From Pseudomonas baltica (GTDB lineage Bacteria > Pseudomonadota > Gammaproteobacteria > Pseudomonadales > Pseudomonadaceae), in assembly GCF_031880315.1 (NCBI RefSeq), contig NZ_CP134771.1, forward strand, positions 124,001 through 188,000: DNA of 64,000 nt, given 5' to 3'. This document shows positions 51,946 to 60,074 of the stretch, in pieces. The position numbers and the translations under genes are program-made. Each line of letters opens with the position of its first letter. The stretch's first letter is position 1. Under the pieces are notes generated by a model, which was not told the origin of the DNA, did no database searches, and saw nothing but the letters and a program-made list of their open reading frames with translations.

Positions 51946-52518
51946 ATGGAACTGTCCATCAATGATCTTGCGGGTGTCCAGTTTGTGGCAAACCCGTACG
52001 CACCCGACACCCTGCTGCGAAGCGACGTGCTCGAGCTTCAATTCGTGGTGATGGATCACGGCGAGATGATCTTTTCCAAAAGCAGCTTTTGCTCTCAGGC
52101 CTTTCAGGAACGAACGCTGGTGGTACTGGGCTACTGCGGCCTGATCACCGAGGGCATGGCGATCGCTCACGATTGCCTGTTTAGCGACGCATTTGGGCTG
52201 CGTGCATTAGAACAGGCGTGCGCGGTGGATGTCAGAATCCACCAGGTCAACATCGTCGACCTGCAGCGCCGCACCGTGCTGTCGGGCGTTGTCCGTGAAG
52301 CAAGCATCGAGTGGCTATCGCCCTGTGTGACTCGAACCGAACGGATGTACGCCAGACTGACCGCTCAGGATCTGTTGCATCGGGCACAAGTGCACACCCA
52401 CGACGGTCTGCACGAGGCCGCCCGGCAACTGCGCACCGAGGCCGAAGAGTGGCAAGGCAGAATGATCGCCGAACACGGGATACCTCACGCGCTGCAAGCC
52501 CTCTCGCTCTCGCACTGA
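51946..52518 (+). CDS. ICE hypothetical protein, paralogue A of a tandem pair
   Basis: 190 residues from ATG 51946 (ACAGGAGAATCACC upstream, the same leader as DUF3577). LAGVQFVANPYAPDTLLRSDVLELQFVVMDHGE aligns with the N-terminus of the next gene, and VLSGVVREASIEWLSPC with its middle. The fold looks like a beta-rich domain (residues 1-115) with a C-terminal helix (HTHDGLHEAARQLRTEAEEW). No family recognised, no signal peptide and no membrane segment. It probably arose by duplication with the gene at 52593. Confidence 0.75.
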   Translation: MELSINDLAGVQFVANPYAPDTLLRSDVLELQFVVMDHGEMIFSKSSFCSQAFQERTLVVLGYCGLITEGMAIAHDCLFSDAFGLRALEQACAVDVRIHQVNIVDLQRRTVLSGVVREASIEWLSPCVTRTERMYARLTAQDLLHRAQVHTHDGLHEAARQLRTEAEEWQGRMIAEHGIPHALQALSLSH

Positions 52519-52528
52519 CCCAGACCCG

Positions 52529-52571
52529 ACCGGGGAGTAACCTTCCCATCGGGCGGACTCTCCCGGTTTTT
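52529..52571 (+). terminator. Intrinsic terminator between the tandem paralogues
   Basis: ACCGGGGAG pairs with CTCTCCCGGT (one bulge) and is followed by TTTTT. It lies 11 bp after the first paralogue and 22 bp before the second, so each may be expressed separately. Confidence 0.6.
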
Positions 52572-52592
52572 CGATAACCTTGGAGAGACAGC

Positions 52593-53150
52593 ATGAACCT
52601 TCATGTACAGCACTTCGATGGCGTCGCTTTCGTTCACAACCCCTATCTCGCTGGAACAGCCCTGCGCCAGGACATCTTCGAACGTCAGTTCCGGGTGCTC
52701 GCCCACGGCCAAGCAGAACTCGCTGATGATGATGGCTTTTCTCACACCTTCTGGATGCCGCTGACAATCGAGCTCGCCCAGTGCGGCTTGCTCGAGCAGT
52801 GCCTGCTCAAGGCCCTGCATTATCTGGTCTCGGGCAACGCTGGCTTGTTCGGCGATGCGGTGCTGGACTTTCGGCCGGAGCGTATCTCGGTTCAGGATCG
52901 CGGCGGTCAAACCGTGCTGTCAGGCCTCGTCAGGCAGTCCACGCTGACTTGGTTGCCGCCCTACTGCACCGGTGACGAATTGCTCTTAGCCGAAGCGCAA
53001 ATAGGGCGCCTGCTGGCAGATGCCATCGACGAAGATCGTTGGGACAACCACAGCACCGCAAACAACCTGCGGCGTCAGGCAGACCATCTCCAGGCCCGCA
53101 TCATCCCCACTCGCTGGCTACCGCACGTGCTGAAGCTGCTGAACATCTGA
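52593..53150 (+). CDS. ICE hypothetical protein, paralogue B of a tandem pair
   Basis: 185 residues. FDGVAFVHNPYLAGTALRQDIFERQFRVLAHGQAEL and TVLSGLVRQSTLTWLPPYCTGDELLLAEAQI correspond position by position to paralogue A, and both proteins end in a helix with Q/R/A (ANNLRRQADHLQARII). Identity is roughly one third by eye. The relatives differ in the middle (residues about 45-75), where this copy is richer in aromatic residues. The function is unknown. A GGAGAG lies 6 bp before ATG 52593. Confidence 0.75.
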   Translation: MNLHVQHFDGVAFVHNPYLAGTALRQDIFERQFRVLAHGQAELADDDGFSHTFWMPLTIELAQCGLLEQCLLKALHYLVSGNAGLFGDAVLDFRPERISVQDRGGQTVLSGLVRQSTLTWLPPYCTGDELLLAEAQIGRLLADAIDEDRWDNHSTANNLRRQADHLQARIIPTRWLPHVLKLLNI

Positions 53151-53223
53151 CTATCAACTCACATCCCTTGGGGGCCTTTCCCCCTTGGGGCTGGGTCCTC
53201 CTCACCTTGTGGAGAACCCGAGC

Positions 53224-53940
53224 ATGAACAACACACCTGCAAACCCTTTCGCCCGTGGCTACCTGGCCATGGTCAGCGAACGCGTGCTGATGATCATCTA
53301 CGACGACAAGCAGCCGCCCTGCTACCGCACGCTGCACCCGTCACAGCTTCATCTGAGCGACGAGCACATCGAGCACCTTGCCTGCCGTTTCAACGACGAC
53401 ATGGTATGGGTCGGTACTGATCCAAAGCCAGACCCTGATCTGGAAGCGCAATGCATGTCCGAAGGCACCGTCGCGGCAGTGATCTACCAGGTAACGGCTG
53501 ACCATTTCGGTAGCGCTGTGCACCTTGGGGATTTCCCCACCGAGGCTGCTGCGCAATCGGCGATCCTGCAGATGGCGTTTGAGACCGGCCACTACAGCCG
53601 CTGTTGGGAAATCAGCAGTGCCCACGTGCCTCAGCCGGACCTATGGACTTTTTGCTTTCCGGCCAGCAGCGGGCGATCGATGGGCTACTTCGAGTGCTTC
53701 AGCCTGCCGGGCAGTACCGCGGTCGGGTTCAAGCTCTACTCGACTCCGTGGTCGGCAAATCCTTCTCGACGTTCGTTCGATGCCAACAGTAGCGATGTCG
53801 AAGCGCGCCTGCGCAGCGAAGGTGTGCCCGAGGCGCTGATCAGGATTCTGATGCTGGCAGGTGAGGCCGATGTGCGGTTTTTGTTCCTTGATCCTGACGC
53901 TGCAGCAGTGCCTGGATTACCTATTTTTCCTGATGATTGA
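53224..53940 (+). CDS. ICE hypothetical protein
   Basis: 238 residues from ATG 53224 (GTGGAG upstream). The N-terminus MNNTPANPFARGYLAMVSERVLMIIYDDKQPPCYRTLHPSQLHLSD looks like a small alpha/beta domain. The middle has HLGDFPTEAAAQSAILQMAFETGHYSRCWEISSAHV, and the C-terminal 90 residues form a second region ending GLPIFPDD. I do not recognise the family. It closes the row of separately terminated accessory genes and is followed by a strong terminator. Confidence 0.75.
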   Translation: MNNTPANPFARGYLAMVSERVLMIIYDDKQPPCYRTLHPSQLHLSDEHIEHLACRFNDDMVWVGTDPKPDPDLEAQCMSEGTVAAVIYQVTADHFGSAVHLGDFPTEAAAQSAILQMAFETGHYSRCWEISSAHVPQPDLWTFCFPASSGRSMGYFECFSLPGSTAVGFKLYSTPWSANPSRRSFDANSSDVEARLRSEGVPEALIRILMLAGEADVRFLFLDPDAAAVPGLPIFPDD

Positions 53941-53947
53941 ACCAAAG

Positions 53948-53974
53948 GCGCCCTTGATACGGGCGCTTTTTTTC
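53948..53974 (+). terminator. Strong intrinsic terminator closing the accessory gene row
   Basis: GCGCCC, seven-base loop, GGGCGC and then eight T. It stands seven bases after the stop at 53940 and isolates the transfer operon (from 54113) from upstream transcription. Confidence 0.85.
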
Positions 53975-54112
53975 TGCGTGGCGCACCGGCAACCACCTGA
54001 GGCTATCGCTTCCCGTAGCTCGGAAAAGTGGCCAGGTTGAATTCGGGTTTCTGGTAAGTGCAGCGTCATCCTGACTGCCATGGTTACCCCTCGCAAATGC
54101 CGAGAGTTCATC

Positions 54113-54634
54113 ATGAACCTGAATCTTCCCATCAGTCTCGCGTTGGCCCTCGCATTCGCGGGGTGTACCACCGCCCGCACTGACGCTACGCCTCTGTCCA
54201 AGACGGCCGCGCATGCGTTATCCAGCGCTACCAATCCCAGCCTAAAGCCGAAGTCAGCTCCGGAAATCGCCCAAGGGCGCTACGGCCTGGTGAGCACCCA
54301 GCCAACCGTGGAACAACGTGATCCATTGCTTCAGATCATCGACGTCCATATCGCGCCGACGCTAAACGCCACGGTCGCCGATGCCTTGCACTTCGTCCTG
54401 CAACGATCCGGGTACTCCCTATGCGCCGCTACCCCTGGGGTCCAGACGCTGTTCAGTCGTCCCCTGCCGTCAGTGCACTACCAGCTGGGGCCCATCTCGC
54501 TGATGGACGCCTTGGACGTGTTGGGGGGCGAGGCCTGGCAATTGCAGACCGATCCGGTGCTTCGCACCGTGTGTTTTACCCAGCGGCAGGTCGTTATCAA
54601 CGACCTATCGCTACCAGCCGAGGGCCAGCCATGA
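54113..54634 (+). CDS. pilL: PilL N-terminal-domain lipoprotein, PFGI-1 class (TIGR03748-like)
   Basis: 173 residues from ATG 54113. The signal peptide ends LAFAGC, so it is a lipoprotein. The domain GRYGLVSTQPTVEQRDPLLQIIDVHI...GYSLC...SVHYQLGPISLMDALDVLGGEAWQLQTDPVLRTVCF is the secretin N-terminal/TcpQ-like fold that starts the transfer module of these ICEs. It is expected at the outer membrane as part of the mating-pair apparatus. The next gene overlaps by ATGA. Confidence 0.88.
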   Translation: MNLNLPISLALALAFAGCTTARTDATPLSKTAAHALSSATNPSLKPKSAPEIAQGRYGLVSTQPTVEQRDPLLQIIDVHIAPTLNATVADALHFVLQRSGYSLCAATPGVQTLFSRPLPSVHYQLGPISLMDALDVLGGEAWQLQTDPVLRTVCFTQRQVVINDLSLPAEGQP

Positions 54635-55299
54635 AATCGACTTCCTTTCAGGCGCTGGTTGTCGGCGTCCTGTGCCTGTGCACGTCGGGACTGGCGGCGG
54701 TGGCCGTTAATCAGCATCGGCAGCTACAAGCGTTGCAGGCCAAACCGCAAAACGAAATGACGGTCTCCGAGTACCAACGCCAATGGCGTGAGCTGAACGA
54801 CAAGCAAGGCTCGACTAATACCGCCATCGCGCAACTGCGTAGCACGTTATCCAAGCTGGCCTCGACACAAACCGAGCACGGTAAGCAGACAGTCCAACTG
54901 GCCAGCGACATCGAATCCCTTAGGGTCGCCAAGCAGGCACCAACTGCCAATCTCGAGCTGCAGCCCTTGGAGCTACGGGTCTCGCTCATCGAGGAGCAAC
55001 TGGCTCAAGTCCGTCTGCAAGCGGCGCCTCAGCCGAAGGCGAAACCCGCCAGCGTTTCAAGCAAGTCGCCGACCGTCCCACGCCCACAACCGCCAACGCC
55101 CCCCTTCTCGATCATGGGCAGCGAGCTTCGCGGGCCAGAGCGCTTTCTGTCGCTCCTGCCACTGGGCGACAGAACGCTTAGTTCGGTACGCCTGATTCAA
55201 ACTGGGGAGACCTTTGGTGGATGGCGATTGGACAACCTGAACACGAGCACTGCCGTGTTCTCGATCGCCGGCCAGGCTCAAACCCTGCCCATTCCATAG
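54631..55299 (+). CDS. Single-pass coiled-coil protein in the transfer operon
   Basis: 222 residues. An N-terminal membrane anchor (ALVVGVLCLCTSGLAAVAV, residues 7-25), a coiled coil (about 28-130, heavy in Q, L, T, E), a proline-rich linker (about 135-155: PKAKPASVSSKSPTVPRPQPP) and a small C-terminal domain (LSSVRLIQTGETFGGWRLDNLN) whose pattern recalls the PilP/GspC-type beta domain. It probably bridges the inner membrane and the periplasmic PilL lipoprotein. Family name not recognised. ATGA overlap with pilL. Confidence 0.7.
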   Translation: MKSTSFQALVVGVLCLCTSGLAAVAVNQHRQLQALQAKPQNEMTVSEYQRQWRELNDKQGSTNTAIAQLRSTLSKLASTQTEHGKQTVQLASDIESLRVAKQAPTANLELQPLELRVSLIEEQLAQVRLQAAPQPKAKPASVSSKSPTVPRPQPPTPPFSIMGSELRGPERFLSLLPLGDRTLSSVRLIQTGETFGGWRLDNLNTSTAVFSIAGQAQTLPIP

Positions 55300-55308
55300 G
55301 GAGGCGCC

Positions 55309-56022
55309 ATTAAAACCTTCGTGTCGTTATCCGCCTGGTCGATGGGCTGTTTCTGCCACCTGACCCTGGCCGCCCCTGACATCTCGACCGCAGACCACAC
55401 TGCACCTGAGCGGCCAGCATTGCGGACTTCAGCCCAGCACTCCCAGGAGATATGGGGGCTCACCGAACAGGAGTGGGCCAAATTCGAATCCCTGCAAACG
55501 GGTCCGCGCCGCTACTGGAGCCCGCAACTCGATCCTCTGACGACCCTCGGCGTCGAAGCTGAGACGGACCAGGAACGCCAGCGCTATGCTGAGCTGCAGG
55601 TTCGCCTTGAGGCCAAGCGTGCCGAACGCGAGCTGGCCTATCAGAAGGCCTACACGCAGGCGTGGACCAAGCTGTACCCCGATTTTATGCCAATCCAGGG
55701 CATGGCGACCACTGCCAGTACCGCCTCTCAAACCGCCACTCGCAGCGCGCTCTTCGTCAAAGACGATTGCGACAGCTGCCTGAGCGCGGCGAAACGCCTG
55801 CAGGACCAAGGTACGGCGTTTGATCTGTATCTGGTAGGTAGCGACGGCGACGATGACTCAGTGCGGCGCTGGGCCAAAGCAGCTGGGATTGTCCCAGCCA
55901 ATGTTCAACGTCGGCAGATCACCCTCAATCATGACCGCGGTCGCTGGTTCAGCCTCGGTGCCTATGGCTCGCTCCCCGCCCGCTTCGAACAGGTCGATGG
56001 CCAATGGCAGCGCATCGAATAG
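55309..56022 (+). CDS. TIGR03759-family ICE protein with an apparent ATT start
   Basis: 237 residues if read from ATT 55309 (IKTFVSLSAWSMGCFCHLTLA). GGGAGG lies 5 bp upstream at the ideal place, and the ATT stands where ATG would be expected. The first standard start is GTG 55321, four codons later, which loses the positive N-terminal charge of the signal peptide. The body (WGLTEQEWAKFESLQTGPRRYWSPQLDPLTTLGVEAETDQERQRYAE) is typical of the family, with a C-terminal thioredoxin-like part (VKDDCDSCLSA..). It is an exported component of the mating apparatus. Confidence 0.85.
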   Translation: MKTFVSLSAWSMGCFCHLTLAAPDISTADHTAPERPALRTSAQHSQEIWGLTEQEWAKFESLQTGPRRYWSPQLDPLTTLGVEAETDQERQRYAELQVRLEAKRAERELAYQKAYTQAWTKLYPDFMPIQGMATTASTASQTATRSALFVKDDCDSCLSAAKRLQDQGTAFDLYLVGSDGDDDSVRRWAKAAGIVPANVQRRQITLNHDRGRWFSLGAYGSLPARFEQVDGQWQRIE

Positions 56023-56558
56023 CCTGGCTGGTCGTGCTGCTGCCGGTGCGGCTGGTGCTCGCCGAGAGCATCCCGCCGCCGGCTTACCAACTCGCCGCGG
56101 AGCGCGCCGGCGTCCCGGCGACCGTGCTGTTCGCGGTGGCGCTGCAGGAGAGCGGGACGCTGCTTCGCGGTCAGCGCATCCCCTGGCCCTGGACACTGAA
56201 CATTGCCGGCCAGGGGCAACGCTATCCCACCCGGAATGCAGCCTGCCAAGGGATACACAAGGCTGCGAGGCAACACGATCTCAAACGTATTGATGTCGGC
56301 CTGGGGCAAACCAACCTGGGCCATAACGGCGCACGCTATTCATCCCCATGTGCCGCCCTGGATCCGCAGCAAAACCTCATCGTGACCGCGACGCTACTGC
56401 GCGAGCACTACGATCTGACCGGCGATTGGGTCCAGGCTGCCGGCCGCTACCACCGCCCAGCCGGTGGCGCGATCGCCGCGCGCTACCGCGCCCAGTTTCG
56501 GCAGCAGCTGCAGCAGTTACAGGCCTCGACTTCTCCCACATTGGAATCCTCACCATGA
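56004..56558 (+). CDS. Lytic transglycosylase of the conjugation apparatus
   Basis: 184 residues. A signal peptide (IAWLVVLLPVRLVLAESIPP) is followed by the SLT-like domain: VLFAVALQESGTLLRGQRIPWPWTLNI (catalytic glutamate in QES), IDVGLGQTNLGHNG and QNLIVTATLLREHYDLTGDWVQAAGRYHRP. It opens peptidoglycan locally for assembly of the mating channel. It overlaps the previous gene by 19 bp and the next by ATGA. Confidence 0.9.
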   Translation: MAAHRIAWLVVLLPVRLVLAESIPPPAYQLAAERAGVPATVLFAVALQESGTLLRGQRIPWPWTLNIAGQGQRYPTRNAACQGIHKAARQHDLKRIDVGLGQTNLGHNGARYSSPCAALDPQQNLIVTATLLREHYDLTGDWVQAAGRYHRPAGGAIAARYRAQFRQQLQQLQASTSPTLESSP

Positions 56559-57028
56559 TTGGACATGACCTCAATCGCCTTTTGCTGTCTCTGGGTATCG
56601 CTGCGCTGTGCGCTGCACCCGCAGCGGCCCAGGACCATACCCGAAAGCTCAACCCGGTATCGCCGTCGATCATCCATACCGACATGCCCCTCCCTTCGGG
56701 ACTTCAATGGATCCTGCCGGTAAGCAGCCCCAAGCTGAGCCCAGGCCCTGTTGAAGCCAGAGCGCTGAAAATGCCTGGCCTCAAGCCATTTTTCCTGGTC
56801 GGGGAGGAGGCGAGCTCGCTGGAATGGTTAACCGCCAATGCCGAACGCCTGACGGAGCTAGACGCCGCCGGACTCGTGGTGGACGTGACTGACGCTGGCT
56901 CTCTGCAGCACATCCAGTCGCTGGTACCCGAGCTCACCGTCATGCCGGTGAATGGCGATGACATCGCCGAGCGATTACAGCTCTCCCATTACCCGGTACT
57001 GATCACCTCCACTGCCCTGGAACAGTAA
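56555..57028 (+). CDS. TIGR03765-family ICE protein (PFL_4695-like)
   Basis: 157 residues. The signal peptide ends APAAAQD (cleavage near residue 25). PSIIHTDMPLPSGLQWILPVSSPKLSPGPVEAR and the thioredoxin-fold-like C-terminus LVVDVTDAGSLQHIQSLVPELTVMPVNGDDIAERLQLSHYPVLIT define the family, always placed before traD. The single mature domain is periplasmic. Its start overlaps the transglycosylase stop, and traD starts 10 bp after its stop. Confidence 0.9.
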   Translation: MIGHDLNRLLLSLGIAALCAAPAAAQDHTRKLNPVSPSIIHTDMPLPSGLQWILPVSSPKLSPGPVEARALKMPGLKPFFLVGEEASSLEWLTANAERLTELDAAGLVVDVTDAGSLQHIQSLVPELTVMPVNGDDIAERLQLSHYPVLITSTALEQ

Positions 57029-57038
57029 GGTACCCGTC

Positions 57039-59162
57039 ATGGCCGATCACGTGATGGAGTCGTTGCTACGCCCCGCCGTCGAGCTCTACACCGTGGCGGT
57101 CTGCGGTGGGGCCGCTGCGCTGTGCCTGCACTCCCCTTGGGCTGTCGCGCTCTCTCCGGAGGTTGGCGCCGGAATGGCCATGGCCTACACAGCCTTCGGC
57201 CTCAAGCGGCTCAATGAGGCGCGCATGGTGCTGCGCTACCGCCGCAATATCCGGCGCCTGCCCCGCTACGAGCTGACCAGCCGCCAAATACCGGTGAGCC
57301 GTAAACGGCTGTTCATGGGCAGGGGCTTTCGCTGGACCCGCCTGCACACACAGCGCCTGGTCGAAGCTCAGGATCCGGACGTCGCCCGTTACGTGAACCA
57401 ATCGTTGCCCCATCGCATGGCCAGGCACCTCGAAAGGCGCCTGGAATGGGCGCCCTATCCGCTTACCCTGCTGGGCCGCGCCACTGCCTGGGACAGCGCC
57501 CTCAACCCCGTCAGACCGCTGCCGCCGGTGGGCGGCTCGCCGCTGCTGCATGGGGTCGAACCCAACGAAACCGAAGTCAGCCTACCGCTGGGTGAACGCG
57601 TTGGACACACCTTGGTTCTGGGCACTACCCGGGTCGGCAAGACGCGATTGGCAGAGGTGTACATCACCCAGGATATCCACCGAAAAGCGCCCGAAGTGGT
57701 GATCGTGTTCGATCCCAAAGGCGATGCCGATTTGCTCAAGCGTATGTACGTCGAGTCGCGCAGGGCCGGTCGTGAAAAGGAATTCTATGTCTTTCACCTG
57801 GGCTGGCCAGACATCTCCGCGCGCTACAACGCAGTCGGTCGTTTCGGCCGCATCTCTGAAGTGGCCACTCGTATCGCTGGCCAACTGAGCGGCGAAGGCA
57901 ACTCCGCGGCGTTTCGCGAGTTTGCCTGGCGCTTTGTCAACATCATCGCCCGTGCGCTGGTCGAGCTGGGCCGAAGGCCGGACTATTTGCAGATCCAGCG
58001 GCACGTGGTGAACATCGACGCCTTGTTCATCGAATACGCCCAGCAGTTCTTTGCCCGGCATGATGCCAGTGCCTGGGAGGCCATTGTGCAGATCGAGGGC
58101 AAGCTCAATGAGAAGAACATCCCGCGGCACATGGTCGGGCGCGAAAAGCGTGTGGTCGCCATCGAGCAATACCTGGCCGCCAAGCGCATCTTCGATCCCG
58201 TCATGGATGGTCTGCGCTCGGCGGTACGCTATGACCGCACCTACTTCGACAAGATCGTGGCTTCCCTGCTGCCATTGCTGGAAAAGCTCACCAGCGGCAA
58301 GACCGCGCAGTTGCTGGCCCCCAACTACACCGACCTGGAAGATCCGCGGCCAATCTTCGATTGGATGCAGATCATCCGCAAACGCGGCATCGTTTACGTG
58401 GGCCTGGATGCCCTCACCGACGCCGAAGTGGCCGCGGCAGTCGGCAACTCCATGTTCGCCGACCTGGTGTCGGTCGCAGGTCATATCTACAAACATGGCG
58501 TCGACCATGGACTCCCCGGTGCCGATGCCTCCGGGCAAAAACTCCCGATCAATCTGCACGCCGATGAGTTCAACGAGCTGATGGGCGACGAGTTCATTCC
58601 GCTGATCAACAAGGGCGGTGGCGCCGGTATTCAGGTGACAGCCTATACCCAAACCTTGAGCGATATCGAAGCCAGGATAGGCAATCGCGCCAAGGCTGGT
58701 CAGGTCATCGGCAATTTCAACACGCTGCAGATGCTTCGTGTGCGCGAGACCGCGACCGCCGAGCTGCTCACGCACCAACTGCCCAAGGTCAATGTGCAGA
58801 CACGCACCCTGGTCTCGGGGGCCACCGATACCGCTGACCCTGATGCCCATACCGACTTCACGTCCTCCTCCCAGGATCGCGTCAGCACCACTGCCGTACC
58901 GCTGATCGAGCCCGCGCACATTGTCAGTCTGCCCAAGGGCCAAATGTTTTCCTTCCAGGAAGGCGGACAGCTCTGGAAGGTGCGGATGCCCCTGCCCAAA
59001 CCGGCGGATGACGATGCCATGCCCAAGGACCTGCAGGAGCTTGCCACCCGCATGCGTGCGGCCTACAACGCCCACGCGAACAAGTGGTGGACCGCCAGCG
59101 GCGGCGGTCCGACGGTGGACTATGACCCAGAACAACCCCCGCCAGGACGTCGCCGTGGATAG
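57039..59162 (+). CDS. traD: Type IV coupling protein TraD (SXT/TOL subfamily)
   Basis: 707 residues. Two N-terminal membrane helices (residues about 15-60), then the ATPase: Walker A LGTTRVGKTRLAEV near residue 195 and VIVFDPKGDADLLK at about 223. NLHADEFNELMGDEFIPLINKGGGAGIQVTAYTQTLSDIEARIG is a Walker B/arginine-finger region. The C-terminal region ends in a disordered tail (PEQPPPGRRRG). It is a hexameric motor that brings the relaxase-DNA complex to the channel. The length agrees with the family. No relaxase gene is in the window. Confidence 0.95.
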   Translation: MADHVMESLLRPAVELYTVAVCGGAAALCLHSPWAVALSPEVGAGMAMAYTAFGLKRLNEARMVLRYRRNIRRLPRYELTSRQIPVSRKRLFMGRGFRWTRLHTQRLVEAQDPDVARYVNQSLPHRMARHLERRLEWAPYPLTLLGRATAWDSALNPVRPLPPVGGSPLLHGVEPNETEVSLPLGERVGHTLVLGTTRVGKTRLAEVYITQDIHRKAPEVVIVFDPKGDADLLKRMYVESRRAGREKEFYVFHLGWPDISARYNAVGRFGRISEVATRIAGQLSGEGNSAAFREFAWRFVNIIARALVELGRRPDYLQIQRHVVNIDALFIEYAQQFFARHDASAWEAIVQIEGKLNEKNIPRHMVGREKRVVAIEQYLAAKRIFDPVMDGLRSAVRYDRTYFDKIVASLLPLLEKLTSGKTAQLLAPNYTDLEDPRPIFDWMQIIRKRGIVYVGLDALTDAEVAAAVGNSMFADLVSVAGHIYKHGVDHGLPGADASGQKLPINLHADEFNELMGDEFIPLINKGGGAGIQVTAYTQTLSDIEARIGNRAKAGQVIGNFNTLQMLRVRETATAELLTHQLPKVNVQTRTLVSGATDTADPDAHTDFTSSSQDRVSTTAVPLIEPAHIVSLPKGQMFSFQEGGQLWKVRMPLPKPADDDAMPKDLQELATRMRAAYNAHANKWWTASGGGPTVDYDPEQPPPGRRRG

Positions 59163-59180
59163 CGGTATTGCAATGTCCCT

Positions 59181-59927
59181 ATGCAAGCGGCTAGTGATAT
59201 GAGCGCCGATCCACCGCGGCAGGCCCCACCGCAGCAACGTCCTGGCCTGATCCTGTCGTTCATTGCCGGCGTGCTGAAGGTCATCGGACTGCTCTTCATG
59301 TCCCTGCTGGCGTCGATCATCATGGAATACATAGGGCTGATCTGGTTCTGGCCGGAGCAAGGCTGGTACCACAGTTATGCAATGCTCGACAGCGAGCTCG
59401 CGTGGCTCAGCAGCCACTTCAAGAATTCGCTCATTGTTGAGCAGCCTGGAGCCGCGACGCTGAAGGTTTTAACCCTTCTAGAGGAGTGGCTCATCGAGGG
59501 AACCGGGCTAGCGCGCCTGGATGCTCGCGCCAGCGAGATCGGGCAATCCGATGGCTTCTGGGCGTGGGTCGGTGGCGCATATGTGTTCACCAAGGACTAC
59601 ATCCTAGCCGCGGTTTACACGACAATGACCTTTGCGGTGCGCCTGGCCGTGCTGAGCCTGGCGACGCCACTGTTCTTGCTCGCGACACTGACCGGCTTGG
59701 TCGACGGACTGATGCGCCGGGACTTGAGAAAGTTCGGTGCCGGACGCGAAAGTAGCTTCATCTACCACCGGGCCAAACGATCTCTCGTTCCGCTGATGAT
59801 CCTGCCTTGGATTATCTATCTGTCTTTGCCAATCAGCGTGAACCCGCTATGGGTATTGGCCCCCTGTGCAAGCATGCTAGGCGTCATGGTGGCAATTACT
59901 GCCTCCACGTTTAAAAAGTATTTGTGA
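59181..59927 (+). CDS. TIGR03747-family ICE membrane protein
   Basis: 248 residues with about four helices: LILSFIAGVLKVIGLLFMSLL near residue 25, ILAAVYTTMTFAVRLAVL, LATPLFLLATLTGLVDGLM and the last hydrophobic region LMILPWIIYLSLPISV/LWVLAPCASMLGVMVAI. MEYIGLIWFWPEQGWYHS and RAKRSLVPLMILPW are family hallmarks. It is an inner-membrane part of the GI-type secretion system, always after traD. Both ATG 59181 and ATG 59199 are possible. The transfer operon is interrupted just after this gene. Confidence 0.9.
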   Translation: MQAASDMSADPPRQAPPQQRPGLILSFIAGVLKVIGLLFMSLLASIIMEYIGLIWFWPEQGWYHSYAMLDSELAWLSSHFKNSLIVEQPGAATLKVLTLLEEWLIEGTGLARLDARASEIGQSDGFWAWVGGAYVFTKDYILAAVYTTMTFAVRLAVLSLATPLFLLATLTGLVDGLMRRDLRKFGAGRESSFIYHRAKRSLVPLMILPWIIYLSLPISVNPLWVLAPCASMLGVMVAITASTFKKYL

Positions 59928-60074
59928 CTTCAAACTTGGCCACGTACGGGTTATAAATTGGCATCCGCGAAGTGCGACTGTCTCTGGTTACTTATTGCGA
60001 GCATCGACGTCAGGGCGGCAGCTTTTTCAGTCGTGGATACCATGGAGCTGTAGAGTTATGCTAAGGAGCCTTGA

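Noticed and set aside
57582..59417. 611-codon minus-strand open frame opposite traD
   Set aside because: It mirrors traD, has no recognisable motifs and lies in GC-rich coding DNA where antisense frames stay open by chance. TraD has full Walker motifs and operon context.
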